Both the position numbers and the translations under genes were made by a program. From a virus: a DNA stretch of 46,520 bases. The DNA is taken from the IMG/VR virus record IMGVR_UViG_3300008117_000107, positions 1 to 46,520 of that record; one strand, 5' to 3'. The notes beneath the pieces were generated by a model. The model made no database searches. It was not told where the DNA came from and saw only the letters and a list, made by a program, of their open reading frames with translations. Shown piece after piece: positions 1-8,147 of the stretch; the stretch's first letter is position 1; every line of letters begins with the position of its first letter.

Positions 1-187
1 CGGCGGATCTGCAGGCGGAGGTTCATGCGGTGGCGGAGCTGGAGGACAAGTAGGATTCGGATACAATGGTGTATCAGCAAGAAATGGAACTGGTTCTGGC
101 GGTGGCGGAAACGGACATACTGGAGATGGTTCTAGCGGTAGAGGAGGAGACGGTGTTGCCATTATTGAATGGTACATCAAGGCATAA
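1..187 (+). CDS. Glycine-rich tail adhesin-like protein, 3' end only
   Basis: This reading frame is open from the window edge (first full codon at base 2) to a TAA at 185-187, giving about 61 residues. Runs of Gly with Ser, Asn and Ala fill most of it. It ends in a short hydrophobic beta-strand-like tail, VAIIEWYIKA. The full-length glycine-rich protein at 740-1675 ends the same way (ICKITYYLKS), so the two look like paralogues. Such Gly-rich domains are known in phage receptor-binding proteins, where polyglycine-II helices pack together and present variable loops. The start and N-terminal part lie outside the window. The adhesin role is inferred from composition and from the surrounding fibre genes. 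Confidence 0.7.
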   Translation, partial: GGSAGGGSCGGGAGGQVGFGYNGVSARNGTGSGGGGNGHTGDGSSGRGGDGVAIIEWYIKA

Positions 188-189
188 TT

Positions 190-492
190 ATGTTTAGAGA
201 CGTAGTATTTTTAAATGAAGATGGAACAGTATTCAATATTCTAAATGTAAGAAGTTTAGAGGCTATTCAAGATATGCCAGACTATAATAATAAAACATGG
301 TTTGACTATACTGACTGGGAAGTAAAACCAGGACCTCAATCTACTTATAATTCAGAAACTCAAGAGTGGACACACTATAACCCTACAAAGCCTATGGCAC
401 CAGAAGATCTACCAAGACTTCATCCAATTGAAACTTCAGCAGAGGCAACTGATGTCCCATTGGCTTCAGATGCCGCAGTAGGAGAGGAATAA
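190..492 (+). CDS. Small fibre-associated protein, unknown function
   Basis: A 100-residue protein beginning MFRDVVFLNEDG. An in-frame start at 169 would overlap the upstream gene by 19 bases and add an unconvincing leader, so I prefer the ATG at 190, two bases after the previous stop. The N-terminus is a short strand-rich segment. The middle is rich in Trp and Tyr, and the tail is acidic and Ala/Thr-rich. It stands between two glycine-rich adhesin genes and is followed two bases later by another small protein. That layout suggests a chaperone or accessory subunit of the adhesin. I recognise no family, and the role is inference from context only. Confidence 0.65.
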   Translation: MFRDVVFLNEDGTVFNILNVRSLEAIQDMPDYNNKTWFDYTDWEVKPGPQSTYNSETQEWTHYNPTKPMAPEDLPRLHPIETSAEATDVPLASDAAVGEE

Positions 493-494
493 TC

Positions 495-740
495 ATGGGT
501 TACTGGGTACTTATTGAAAATGATGTTATTATAAACACTATAGTGGCAGACGAAGATTTTATTGCAGGTCATCCTGATTTGTCTCACTATGAAAGAGAAG
601 ATGTTTCAAATTATGAAATTGCTCCTTCAATTAACTGGAGAAAAGAAGATGGAAAATGGAAAGCTCCAAATACTGTTGTTCCAGAAAATTTACAACATAG
701 AACTGCTCCAGAAACTTACGAAATAGAGGTAATATCATAA
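495..740 (+). CDS. Small tail protein, possible fibre assembly factor
   Basis: An 81-residue protein opening with MGYWVLIENDVIINTIVADE. This kind of N-terminus (a residue run reading 'I-E-N-D-V-I-x-N-T-I-V-A-D') is familiar from short proteins that sit beside phage tail-fibre genes. The rest is hydrophilic with several aromatic residues. The stop overlaps the ATG of the next gene by one base (TAATG), so translation is probably coupled to the glycine-rich protein at 740. I infer that it helps fold or attach that protein. No catalytic motif, signal peptide or membrane segment is visible. Confidence 0.65.
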   Translation: MGYWVLIENDVIINTIVADEDFIAGHPDLSHYEREDVSNYEIAPSINWRKEDGKWKAPNTVVPENLQHRTAPETYEIEVIS

Positions 741-1675
741 TGGCAACATACGGAACAATTAATCAAATTTACGTACCAGGATTAGACACTCAAATACAAA
801 GTGCAACAACCACACTAGCAACACAGGTTGCTGTGCCTTTAATTGCTGCAAACCTATCTGGATTCTATAATTCATACGAGGTATCAATTTTAAGCGGCGG
901 AGTTTGGACAAGACCAGTAAATAGCGCTCCTTACATTGATGTAATTCTTGTAGGAGGCGGCGGAGGCGGCGGTTGCAGTAACGGTTCAACAAACCACGGA
1001 GGCGGCGGAGCAGGACAACTTTTAAGAAGAAAACTAGATATTTCATCTGTTGCAACAGGACAATCAATTCAGATTGGAATTGGAAATGGTGGAACGTGCA
1101 ACAACCAAGGTGGAAACTCAACATTTGGAACATCAGGACAACCATTTTACATGGTTGCATACGGCGGAGGAACAACTACTGGTAATGGTCAGTCAGGTTC
1201 ATGTGGACCTGGAGCAAACAATATTACTGGAATTGGCTCAGGCGGAGGGGGACAAGGACAATACCATAACTCATGGGGTTGTGGTGGTGGCGGCGGCGGA
1301 GCAGGCGGAGCTGGTAGAAAGCCTAATATTTGGTTTACAAGCTCTGGAGGATATTCTGGATACAGAGGTGGAAGTCCAGAGTCATCAGAGGGTTCATCAG
1401 GTGGTGCCCCAGGTGCAGCAAACGGTAACGATTCTGGAAATAGATCTCAAGGCGGAGAAGGTGGTCCAGGGTTATATGGACTTGCTGGAGGCGGCGGAGG
1501 TTCGGGAAGAGGCGTAGGTGGACCAGGTTCTGCTGGCGGAGGAGTTGGTCACGGAGATCACCTCGGAACTCCAAGAGCAGATGCAAGACCTAACTCAGGT
1601 TCTGGCGGCGGCGGAGGCGGCGGTAACACAGGTGGCTCAGGTATTTGTAAAATTACTTATTACCTTAAGTCATAA
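740..1675 (+). CDS. Glycine-rich receptor-binding (adhesin-like) tail protein
   Basis: A 311-residue protein. Residues 1-70 form a non-repetitive attachment domain rich in beta-branched residues. Residues from about 70 on begin with DVILVGGGGGGG and then alternate poly-Gly runs with short variable insertions containing Asn, Ser, His and Trp. The end is a hydrophobic strand (ICKITYYLKS). The VGGGGGGG entry and the closing strand are typical of glycine-rich domains in phage and marine virus tail proteins. By analogy with the S16 gp38 adhesin, the Gly runs would pack as polyglycine-II helices and the insertions would form host-contact loops. Several Cys residues sit in the loops. ORFs in other frames here are shadows of the repetitive GGN codons. 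Confidence 0.8.
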   Translation: MATYGTINQIYVPGLDTQIQSATTTLATQVAVPLIAANLSGFYNSYEVSILSGGVWTRPVNSAPYIDVILVGGGGGGGCSNGSTNHGGGGAGQLLRRKLDISSVATGQSIQIGIGNGGTCNNQGGNSTFGTSGQPFYMVAYGGGTTTGNGQSGSCGPGANNITGIGSGGGGQGQYHNSWGCGGGGGGAGGAGRKPNIWFTSSGGYSGYRGGSPESSEGSSGGAPGAANGNDSGNRSQGGEGGPGLYGLAGGGGGSGRGVGGPGSAGGGVGHGDHLGTPRADARPNSGSGGGGGGGNTGGSGICKITYYLKS

Positions 1676-1701
1676 TAATTAAGAAATAAAAGGAGAATAA
1701 A

Positions 1702-2139
1702 ATGCCAGTATCAATGACACCACAGGCTGTAACACCATCTTTGTGGACATATACATATCTTCAAGCTCCAATAAATGGGCAAGGATATACATACTTTAAT
1801 ATTCCAGTTGAATATTCAGATAAAGGAACAATCAACGCTGGAGGAACAGCAACTTGCGATCTTTCAGCAGCAGGAGTTTTTAGAATTAATGCTAATGGAA
1901 ACTTAACAGTTGTTTTTTCAAATTATCCATCTACAGCAAAAGCAGCATTTTGGCAAGTAGAAATTAAAGCTGGAGGCTCATATGCAATCACATGGCCTGG
2001 ATCAATTAAGTGGGATGGTGGAGGAGCAGCAAACGTTGCACCACTTCTATCAACAAACACAACACTTCTAAACTTCTATACAAGAGACGGTGGAACAACC
2101 GTTTATGGCGGATACGCATTCGCTGATTTATTCGTTTAA
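1702..2139 (+). CDS. Putative tail fibre or tail-tip protein
   Basis: A 145-residue protein with a good ribosome binding site (AAGGAG) seven bases before the ATG. It is rich in Gly, Ala, Thr and aromatic residues and looks all-beta. The pattern (cytosine-free 'TATCDLSAAGVFRINANGNLTVVFSNYP' type strands, then 'WPGSIKWDGGGAAN') resembles the compact receptor-binding or fibre-tip domains common in phages, where a Trp-Pro-Gly-Ser-x-Lys-Trp motif recurs. It has no signal peptide or membrane segment. It lies in the fibre island, so I infer a virion surface role. The specific family call is from memory of similar proteins and is only moderately certain. Confidence 0.6.
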   Translation: MPVSMTPQAVTPSLWTYTYLQAPINGQGYTYFNIPVEYSDKGTINAGGTATCDLSAAGVFRINANGNLTVVFSNYPSTAKAAFWQVEIKAGGSYAITWPGSIKWDGGGAANVAPLLSTNTTLLNFYTRDGGTTVYGGYAFADLFV

Positions 2140-2161
2140 TAACTAATTTAAAAGGGGCAAA

Positions 2162-2605
2162 ATGTACGCAATAGTTGAAAATAATAAGGTAGTTAGTGTT
2201 GGAGAACTGGCAATCCTATTCCCTGCTACCTCATTTCCATCTAATGGCGAATATGGAGATTTCTTTTTAGAGAATAATGTTAAAGAAGTAATTCAAGATA
2301 TTGATTTTAATCCAAGCAATGAAAGACTGATTTTTTGTGACCCATACATAGATAATAATAAAGTTTATGTTGTAAAGAAGGAAACTCTTTCTGATGATTA
2401 CAAAAAGCAAGAGCTTCTTGCACACATTGAATTTGAACTAATTTCAACAGAAGGATTAGATACTAAAGAAGATCTTTCTTCCGCTCACAAGCAAGCCTGG
2501 GCAAATTACAGAGACAAGCTAGAACTTTTAAAAGAATATTCAAGTATTTCAGAAATAACATGGCCAGAAAAGCCAGTTGTTTATGGTGGAACAGGAGATA
2601 ATTAA
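2162..2605 (+). CDS. Tail fibre accessory protein, unknown function
   Basis: A 147-residue protein preceded by AAAGGGG eight bases before the ATG. The N-terminal half (MYAIVENNKVVSVGE) resembles the small 'current value and name of a variable' type proteins found beside phage fibres. The C-terminal half contains an alpha-helical stretch with charged heptads (residues about 80-130) ending in a WPEKPVV segment. That arrangement, a short beta N-domain followed by a helical tail with a conserved Trp-Pro, is common to tail-fibre assembly or DUF4376-like proteins. The gene ends directly against the TTG start of the next gene. Function is inferred from context. Confidence 0.6.
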   Translation: MYAIVENNKVVSVGELAILFPATSFPSNGEYGDFFLENNVKEVIQDIDFNPSNERLIFCDPYIDNNKVYVVKKETLSDDYKKQELLAHIEFELISTEGLDTKEDLSSAHKQAWANYRDKLELLKEYSSISEITWPEKPVVYGGTGDN

Positions 2606-3322
2606 TTGCTACCTAATGCACGCTCAATGTTTCGTAGAGCAAGATTTACCACTGTTGGTCTTCGTCTTCATCTAGATGCTTCTCTTCCTGCCACATGTAT
2701 TAGAGACGGATCTAATTTTGTTTCAGCATGGAATGATAAATCTGGAGCTGGAAGACATATGGTGCAGGCAACACAAGCAAACAAGCCTCAATTTTTAGCA
2801 ACTGGCCTAGGCGGCCTTGGAGCATTACAATTTGATGGTTCAGATGACTTTATGACATTTTCCGATCAAACACTTGCTTATATTGCAGGAAAATCATTTA
2901 CAATTATATATGTTGCCTCAAAGCCAGCAAACAATAACACATGGATTTTTGGTGGAACAAACACGGGAACTAGAACAAATTTATTTGCAGGAAACTTAAC
3001 ATCTAATACGCATAGAATTGGATTCTATAATGATGACCAGGGATCTATTGTTACTGCAGCAGCATCAGGAACTACAGAAATTTACACTTTAGTTTACGAT
3101 TTAACAAATAATCAACGAACCGTAAGAAGAAATAGAGTAGAAGTCTCTCGTGCAGTCGCTGGAGGATCAGTTTCATCAATGACAGGACAGGCTATCGGCA
3201 GATATGTTTCCAGCTACGGAAATTTTAAAATTGGAGAATTTCTAATTTATGATAGAGCCTTACAGTTTGCTGAGTATGAAACTGTTGAAAAGGATCTAAT
3301 GTCGAAATGGTCTATAATCTAA
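2606..3322 (+). CDS. LamG/concanavalin-like tail protein
   Basis: A 238-residue protein starting with TTG. The choice is supported by AGGAG at 2593-2597, eight bases upstream, and by its position immediately after the previous TAA. The first ATG, at 2627, has no such site. The sequence carries a lectin-like signature: RLHLDAS near residue 20, then VSAWNDKSGAGRHMVQAT, then GALQFDGSDDFMTF. This is typical of LamG-type jelly-roll domains that bind glycans. The end (IGEFLIYDRAL, then EYETVEKDLMSKW) is also typical of this domain. It probably binds a surface sugar on the host as part of the tail. Family membership is clear by motif; the ligand is unknown. Confidence 0.75.
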   Translation: MLPNARSMFRRARFTTVGLRLHLDASLPATCIRDGSNFVSAWNDKSGAGRHMVQATQANKPQFLATGLGGLGALQFDGSDDFMTFSDQTLAYIAGKSFTIIYVASKPANNNTWIFGGTNTGTRTNLFAGNLTSNTHRIGFYNDDQGSIVTAAASGTTEIYTLVYDLTNNQRTVRRNRVEVSRAVAGGSVSSMTGQAIGRYVSSYGNFKIGEFLIYDRALQFAEYETVEKDLMSKWSII

Positions 3323-3336
3323 GGAGGGTTTAGTAA

Positions 3337-5712
3337 ATGTCATATGCTCCAATTAGATTCGCTGGTCCTTCATTAATACCATCATATCCCGCAAAAATTT
3401 ATACAGCAGTTTCTCCAATAATTATCAAAGAATTTACTGTAACTAACTTTAGCTCATCTACTCTTCCATTCAGCATATTTTTGCTTGGTGAAAATGGAGA
3501 TCAAGTATTAAATCTTTATAATGTAAACAGATCAAGCCTTGACCCATATACTCTTTATGGAAATGTAAATGTACCAAATAATACAACTTTAAGACTAGAG
3601 CATTCTTTAATTTTGGCTGCAGGAGAATCAATTGCAGCTGTTACAACAACCCCAAACTGCTACTCACTAACCATATCTGGAGTAGATATGTCTGGAACTT
3701 TATCTGGCGGAACAGGTAGCGGAGGAACTACTGGTGCTACAGGAGCAGGTTATTCAGATGTCACATCTATTACCTCTGTTCAAGTAAGCAATGGATTAAA
3801 AGTATTTTATGTAAATAATAGCGGAGCTTATACAGCAGGACAAAGAGTTCGTGTTATTAATCCTTTAAATGTTTCAACATATGTAGAAGGTGTTATTACT
3901 CAAGTTGTAAAAAACGTAAGCATATCTGTAAGCGTTGATACAAAAAACGGATCTGGAACTCTGTCAGAGTGGACATTTGCCGTAGTTGGAAATCCAGGAA
4001 CCCCTGGAGCCATAGGAGCAACAGGACCAACAGGCGCAGCAGGCGCAAACGGAACATCAGGTACAACGGGCCCAACAGGTGCCACAGGCGCAACGGGACA
4101 ATCTTTACAATTGCAAGGAACAGTTGCATCCGTAGGAGACTTGCCAACATTAGGCGGCTTAGGTATGGTGTACCTAGTTTCATCTACAAATGAATTATAT
4201 ATTTGGAATGGTGTTGCATGGGTTAATGGAGGAAAATTTCAAGGTCCTACTGGACCAACAGGATCAACAGGTCCTACAGGTTTAACAGGATCAACAGGTC
4301 CCACTGGCGCAGCTGGAAGATCAATTAATATTAAAGGCACAAAAGCAGATGTTGCATCTTTACCTTCATCGGGAAATGTAAGTGGAGATTCATGGATTGT
4401 ATTAACAGATTTACATCTTTATGTTTGGGATGGATCAACATGGATTGATGCAGGACAATTCCAGGGCCCAACAGGAGCAACTGGTCCAGCAACAATAGCA
4501 GTTGGAACAACAACCTCTACAGGTCCAACAGGAAATCCATCAGTTACAAATTCTGGAACAGCACAAGATGCAGTTCTTGATTTTGTTCTTAAGCAAGGGC
4601 CAACAGGGCCAACAGGTCCAACAGGCGCAGCCGCAGCAATAACAATAGGAACCGTTACATCAACAGGACCTACAGGAACAGTTTCTATAACAAATGTTGG
4701 AACACCAGAATCTGCACAATTAAATTTTGTTCTTAAGCAAGGCCCAACAGGAGCAACAGGACCAGCAGGACCAACAAGTATTGCAATTGGAACTATAACA
4801 GAAACTGGCCCAGACGGAGCTTCAGGAATTATAAACTCTGGAACAACTACAGATTTAGTTCTTAACTTTACTTTAAAAAGAGGCGCAACAGGAGCAACAG
4901 GACCCACTGGCGCAACTGGAGCAGCAAGCACAGAGGTAGGGCCAGCAGGAGCCACAGGCCCAACAGGACCTACAGGTGCAACTGGAACCGCAGGCGCAGA
5001 CGGAACTGGAGTTTCTATTCTAGGCTCCTATACATCATTAGCTGCATTACAAACAGCACACCCTTCAGGAATGACTGGAGATGCGTATTTAGTCAACGGC
5101 GAACTGTATGTTTGGGCAGGATCACAATGGACTAATGTTGGAAATATTTCAGGTCCAACAGGAGCCACAGGTCCAACAGGAGCCACAGGAGCAGGCGCAA
5201 CAGGCCCAACTGGACCTACAGGTGCCAATGGATCTAGCATAGTGGGCCCAACTGGACCCACTGGAACAGCAGGTGCAACAGGACCTACAGGTGCAACAGG
5301 CGCCACAGGTGCTACTGGGTTTGGGGAAACAGGCCCAACAGGACCAACTGGCCCATCTGGCGGACCAACTGGACCGACAGGACCGACAGGAGCAAGTATT
5401 ACGGCTAACTTTATTGTAACAAGCCCAGCGGGAGGAAGTTATACAATAGATGGCGCTTCAGGAAATCCAACATTAACATTATTAAGAGGTCACACTTATG
5501 TATTTACGGTAAATGCCCAAGGACACCCTTTCTGGCTTCAAACAACTTCTGGAGCATATAACTCTGCAAACACATACTCGACTGGTGTAATAAATGGTGG
5601 AGAAGATGTAGGAGGAATTACATTTACAGTTCCATTGAATGCTCCAGATGCTTTATATTATATTTGTCAATTCCATCCAAGCATGAACGGAATCATAACC
5701 ATAATCGGTTAA
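3337..5712 (+). CDS. Collagen-like tail fibre with C-terminal cupredoxin-like domain
   Basis: A 791-residue fibre with a strong site (AAGGAGGG) before its ATG. Residues 1-120 are a beta-rich N-terminal domain. From about residue 125 on, Gly-Pro-Thr and Gly-Ala-Thr triplets alternate with globular spacers of two kinds: three 'LYVWDGSxWxxxGxxxGPTG'-type modules and three 'GTxTSTGPTG...[11 protein letters not shown]'-type modules. Residues about 690-791 form a cupredoxin-like domain: GHPFWLQ carries His730, and C-Q-F-H-P-S-M carries Cys777, His780 and Met783. The C-x2-H-x2-M spacing matches the type-1 copper site of amicyanin. The triplets should form a trimeric triple helix. A glycosyltransferase gene follows 27 bases later. 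Copper binding is inferred from the ligands. Confidence 0.85.
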   Translation: MSYAPIRFAGPSLIPSYPAKIYTAVSPIIIKEFTVTNFSSSTLPFSIFLLGENGDQVLNLYNVNRSSLDPYTLYGNVNVPNNTTLRLEHSLILAAGESIAAVTTTPNCYSLTISGVDMSGTLSGGTGSGGTTGATGAGYSDVTSITSVQVSNGLKVFYVNNSGAYTAGQRVRVINPLNVSTYVEGVITQVVKNVSISVSVDTKNGSGTLSEWTFAVVGNPGTPGAIGATGPTGAAGANGTSGTTGPTGATGATGQSLQLQGTVASVGDLPTLGGLGMVYLVSSTNELYIWNGVAWVNGGKFQGPTGPTGSTGPTGLTGSTGPTGAAGRSINIKGTKADVASLPSSGNVSGDSWIVLTDLHLYVWDGSTWIDAGQFQGPTGATGPATIAVGTTTSTGPTGNPSVTNSGTAQDAVLDFVLKQGPTGPTGPTGAAAAITIGTVTSTGPTGTVSITNVGTPESAQLNFVLKQGPTGATGPAGPTSIAIGTITETGPDGASGIINSGTTTDLVLNFTLKRGATGATGPTGATGAASTEVGPAGATGPTGPTGATGTAGADGTGVSILGSYTSLAALQTAHPSGMTGDAYLVNGELYVWAGSQWTNVGNISGPTGATGPTGATGAGATGPTGPTGANGSSIVGPTGPTGTAGATGPTGATGATGATGFGETGPTGPTGPSGGPTGPTGPTGASITANFIVTSPAGGSYTIDGASGNPTLTLLRGHTYVFTVNAQGHPFWLQTTSGAYNSANTYSTGVINGGEDVGGITFTVPLNAPDALYYICQFHPSMNGIITIIG

Positions 5713-5739
5713 TGATTATATCCTAAAACAGGGAAATAA

Positions 5740-6810
5740 ATGAAAATAGCAGTATACACAATTGCTTTAAATGAAGAGCAATTTGTTGAAAGATGGTATG
5801 AATCTGTTAAAGATGCTGACTATATTTTAATTGCCGATACTGGATCAACAGATAAAACCGTAGAGATAGCTAAATCACTTGGAATAAATGTATTCCAAAT
5901 ATCAATAAACCCCTGGCGATTTGATGATGCTAGAAATGCGGCTTTATCTTTAGTTCCATCCGACATTGATTATTGTATATCCCTTGATATGGACGAAGTT
6001 TTATCAGAAGGTTGGAGAAAAGAATTAGAGTCTTTAGAAGGAACTAATGTAACTAGACCAATACACACACTTGTTAGCCACATATCAAAAATTGAAGACG
6101 AAGGTCTAGAATTTGATGCATTAAGAATGCATGCTAGACATGGGCACAGATGGAAATTTCCAATTCACGAATCTGTTTCTTTTTATGGAATAGAAGAAGT
6201 AAGAAAAAAGATTAATGTAAAAATATATCATCTTCCAGATAATACTAAATCTAGAGGACAATATCTTCCGCTTTTAGAAATGGCAGCAAAAGAAGATCCT
6301 GCTAGTGATAGATGTGCACACTATTATGCAAGAGAATTATTTTTTCACGCTAGATACAATGAGGCAGCAGAAGAATTTAAAAGACATTTATCTTTGCCTT
6401 CAGCATTTTGGAAACCAGAAAGATCTGAGTCTATGCGATATATAGCTAAATGCGATCCACAAAGTTCAGAGTTTTGGCTAAGGCAAGCAATTCAAGAATG
6501 TCCAGAAAGAAGAGAGCCGTACGTAGACTTGGCTCAATACTTTTATGAAAGACAAGACTGGATCAAGGTTAAAGAATATGCAAGCCTTGCATTAAACATA
6601 AAAGAAAAATACTTAGATTATTTTTGTGAAGCAGATGCATGGGGGTGGAAACCTCACGATCTTCTAGCTTTAGCTAGCTATAATTTAGGGTTTTACGAAG
6701 AGGCTTCAAAGCATGGAGAGATAGCAGTTTCTTTATGTGATGATCAAAGATTGCACGATAATCTAGGCTTTTATCATGCCGCTCAGAATCGTGAAAGTGG
6801 TATAATTTAA
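5740..6810 (+). CDS. Family 2 (GT-A) glycosyltransferase with TPR-like C-terminus
   Basis: A 356-residue protein. Residues 1-100 are a GT-A nucleotide-sugar domain: [13 protein letters not shown] near the start, DTGSTDKT at 33-40, and the metal-binding DMDE at 83-86. Residues about 180-340 are helical, with TPR-like repeats such as [22 protein letters not shown]. Enzymes of this shape transfer a sugar from a nucleotide sugar to a protein or glycan. The gene lies between two collagen-like fibre genes whose Thr-rich Gly-x-Thr triplets resemble the glycosylated triplets of Bacillus BclA, so I infer that it glycosylates those fibres. Modification of a host surface polymer is the alternative. A promoter for the next gene lies inside its last codons. 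Confidence 0.85.
   Translation: MKIAVYTIALNEEQFVERWYESVKDADYILIADTGSTDKTVEIAKSLGINVFQISINPWRFDDARNAALSLVPSDIDYCISLDMDEVLSEGWRKELESLEGTNVTRPIHTLVSHISKIEDEGLEFDALRMHARHGHRWKFPIHESVSFYGIEEVRKKINVKIYHLPDNTKSRGQYLPLLEMAAKEDPASDRCAHYYARELFFHARYNEAAEEFKRHLSLPSAFWKPERSESMRYIAKCDPQSSEFWLRQAIQECPERREPYVDLAQYFYERQDWIKVKEYASLALNIKEKYLDYFCEADAWGWKPHDLLALASYNLGFYEEASKHGEIAVSLCDDQRLHDNLGFYHAAQNRESGII
6798..6806 (+). promoter_or_regulatory. Extended -10 promoter, leaderless start at 6813
   Basis: TGG followed by TATAAT at 6801-6806 lies inside the last codons of the glycosyltransferase gene. The ATG of the collagen-like fibre comes six bases later and no ribosome site is visible. No good -35 box is seen, so it depends on the TG extension. 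The transcript probably begins at or next to the ATG. Confidence 0.6.
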
Positions 6811-6812
6811 AA

Positions 6813-7595
6813 ATGCCAAGCAACTTAACGCCAAAAAACTTTAGGTATCCGACGCTAGATATGTCACCAGATATCCCTAGAGATTTGGGTTATTTGGCTC
6901 AAGATATCGACGACTATTTAACAGCAAATCCAGGACCAACGGGCCCAACAGGTCCAACGGGTCCTACAGGTGCCACAGGCGCAGACAGCACAGTCGCAGG
7001 CCCACAAGGCCCAACAGGTGCACAAGGTCCAACAGGCCCTACGGGCGCTACAGGCGCAGACAGCACAGTTGCAGGACCACAAGGACCAACAGGCGCACAG
7101 GGTCCAACAGGCGCAACAGGAGCTACAGGAACTGGCGTTACTATTTTAGGAACCTATCCAACTGTTTCAGCATTACAATTAGCACATCCAACAGCAAATC
7201 CAGGCGACGCTTATTTAATTAATGGAGATCTATATGTTTGGGATGACGTTAATGATGAATGGGACAATGTCGGAAATATTCAGGGACCTCAAGGAACAGT
7301 AGGTGCCGCTGGCCCAACAGGTGCAACAGGTGCCACAGGGGCAACAGGCGCTACGGGCGCAGACAGCACAGTCGCAGGCCCACAAGGACCAACAGGCGCA
7401 ACAGGCGCAACGGGTGCCAGGCGCAACGGGTGCCACAGGCGCAGACAGCACAGTCGCAGGCCCACAAGGCCCAACAGGTGCACAAGGGGCAACGGGAGCG
7501 ACGGGGAATACGGGTGCTACAGGACTTTCTGGCGGAATAACATTAACAGTAACAAATTCTGGCTCTGGGTCATATGTTATAAATGGATCAAATAA
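6813..7595 (+). CDS. Collagen-like tail fibre, 5' part (frame broken at 7419)
   Basis: This is the first part of a collagen-like fibre. Residues 1-40 ([20 protein letters not shown]) look like a virion-anchoring segment. Gly-Pro-Thr and Gly-Ala-Thr triplets follow, with repeated [14 protein letters not shown] blocks and one globular '[16 protein letters not shown]' spacer near residues 110-150 that matches the spacers of the upstream fibre. At base 7419 the expected GCC-ACA-GGC reads GCC-AGG-C, two bases short. The frame then runs through Arg-rich nonsense to a TAA at 7593-7595. The remainder of the protein continues in another frame to 8139. If the two bases were restored the protein would be 442 residues. 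The ATG has no Shine-Dalgarno sequence but lies six bases after TATAAT, so the mRNA may be leaderless. Confidence 0.75.
   Translation: MPSNLTPKNFRYPTLDMSPDIPRDLGYLAQDIDDYLTANPGPTGPTGPTGPTGATGADSTVAGPQGPTGAQGPTGPTGATGADSTVAGPQGPTGAQGPTGATGATGTGVTILGTYPTVSALQLAHPTANPGDAYLINGDLYVWDDVNDEWDNVGNIQGPQGTVGAAGPTGATGATGATGATGADSTVAGPQGPTGATGATGARRNGCHRRRQHSRRPTRPNRCTRGNGSDGEYGCYRTFWRNNINSNKFWLWVICYKWIK
6969..7027 (+). repeat. 59-bp direct repeat, copy 1
   Basis: An exact copy of 7429-7487. It encodes part of the collagen-like tract ([19 protein letters not shown]) in the reading frame that starts at 6813. Starting points of the two copies are 460 bases apart. The pair could recombine. Confidence 0.9.
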
Positions 7596-8139
7596 TCCAA
7601 CATTATCTTTTATTAGAGGACATCGTTATGTAATTAATGTAAGTGCAACAGGGCATCCGTTTTGGATTCAAACTATTTCGGGAGCTTACAGCGCAGGTAA
7701 TATATATAACAATAGCGGTTTATCAAATAACGGAACTGATAGCGGAACAATTATATTTGAAGTTCCATTTGATGCTCCACAATTATACTATGCGTGTCAA
7801 TATCATTCTTCAATGGCAGGAGCAATTACTGTTTCTAATTTAGGTCCCACAGGTGCTACAGGAACAAATGGTGCCGCAGGTGCCACAGGGGCAACTGGAG
7901 CGACGGGTGCCACGGGAGCAACTCCAACTATTGCAGATGGTTCTATCACAAATGCTAAACTTGTAAACTCATCTATTACAGTAAATGGGTCCGCAGTAGC
8001 ACTTGGAGGATCTGTAACTGTTGCTGCAACAGCATATTCAAATGGAACAAATACGGCAAACTCAAATAAAATATTTTATAACAACACTGGCACTCCACCA
8101 TCTGGAACTGCAGCAGGCGATTTATATGTCTTCTACTAG
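7303..8139 (+). CDS. Collagen-like tail fibre, 3' part with cupredoxin-like domain
   Basis: This frame holds the rest of the broken fibre. Its first codons (7303 to about 7418) are an out-of-frame reading of the repeat and are not meaningful. Genuine triplets begin at about 7420 ([15 protein letters not shown]). A cupredoxin-like domain follows at about 7540-7840: its ligand His codon is at 7654-7656 (GHPFWIQ) and C-Q-Y-H-S-S-M is encoded at 7795-7815, which again gives C-x2-H-x2-M. More Gly-Ala-Thr triplets follow, then a small beta-rich tip ending [11 protein letters not shown]. No start codon with a ribosome site was found for this frame, so expression would need a +1 frameshift, repair of the deletion, or recombination between repeats. 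Sequencing or assembly error is also possible. Confidence 0.7.
   Translation: MPLAQQVQQVPQGQQALRAQTAQSQAHKDQQAQQAQRVPGATGATGADSTVAGPQGPTGAQGATGATGNTGATGLSGGITLTVTNSGSGSYVINGSNNPTLSFIRGHRYVINVSATGHPFWIQTISGAYSAGNIYNNSGLSNNGTDSGTIIFEVPFDAPQLYYACQYHSSMAGAITVSNLGPTGATGTNGAAGATGATGATGATGATPTIADGSITNAKLVNSSITVNGSAVALGGSVTVAATAYSNGTNTANSNKIFYNNTGTPPSGTAAGDLYVFY
7429..7487 (+). repeat. 59-bp direct repeat, copy 2
   Basis: An exact copy of 6969-7027. It begins ten bases after the 2-nt frame break at 7419 and is read in the downstream frame. Both copies are read in the same codon phase in their own frame. Confidence 0.9.
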
Positions 8140-8147
8140 GAATACAG

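Noticed and set aside
759-1586. Long minus-strand and alternate-frame ORFs over the glycine-rich gene
   Set aside because: They are shadows of GGN-rich codons, with Leu/Arg/Gln-rich low-complexity products and no ribosome sites.
4419-5306. Minus-strand ORFs rich in Pro-Val-Ala over the collagen-like tract
   Set aside because: They are reverse readings of GGT/CCA/ACA triplets and match no protein pattern.
5395-5712. Reading the fibre C-terminal domain as a plain jelly roll
   Set aside because: The His, Cys, His and Met ligands at cupredoxin positions are shared by both fibre paralogues, which a generic jelly roll would not explain.
6930-7500. Regular short repeats resembling a CRISPR array
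   Set aside because: The repeats are 9-nt codon triplets of a collagen-like protein with no unique spacers and no cas genes nearby.
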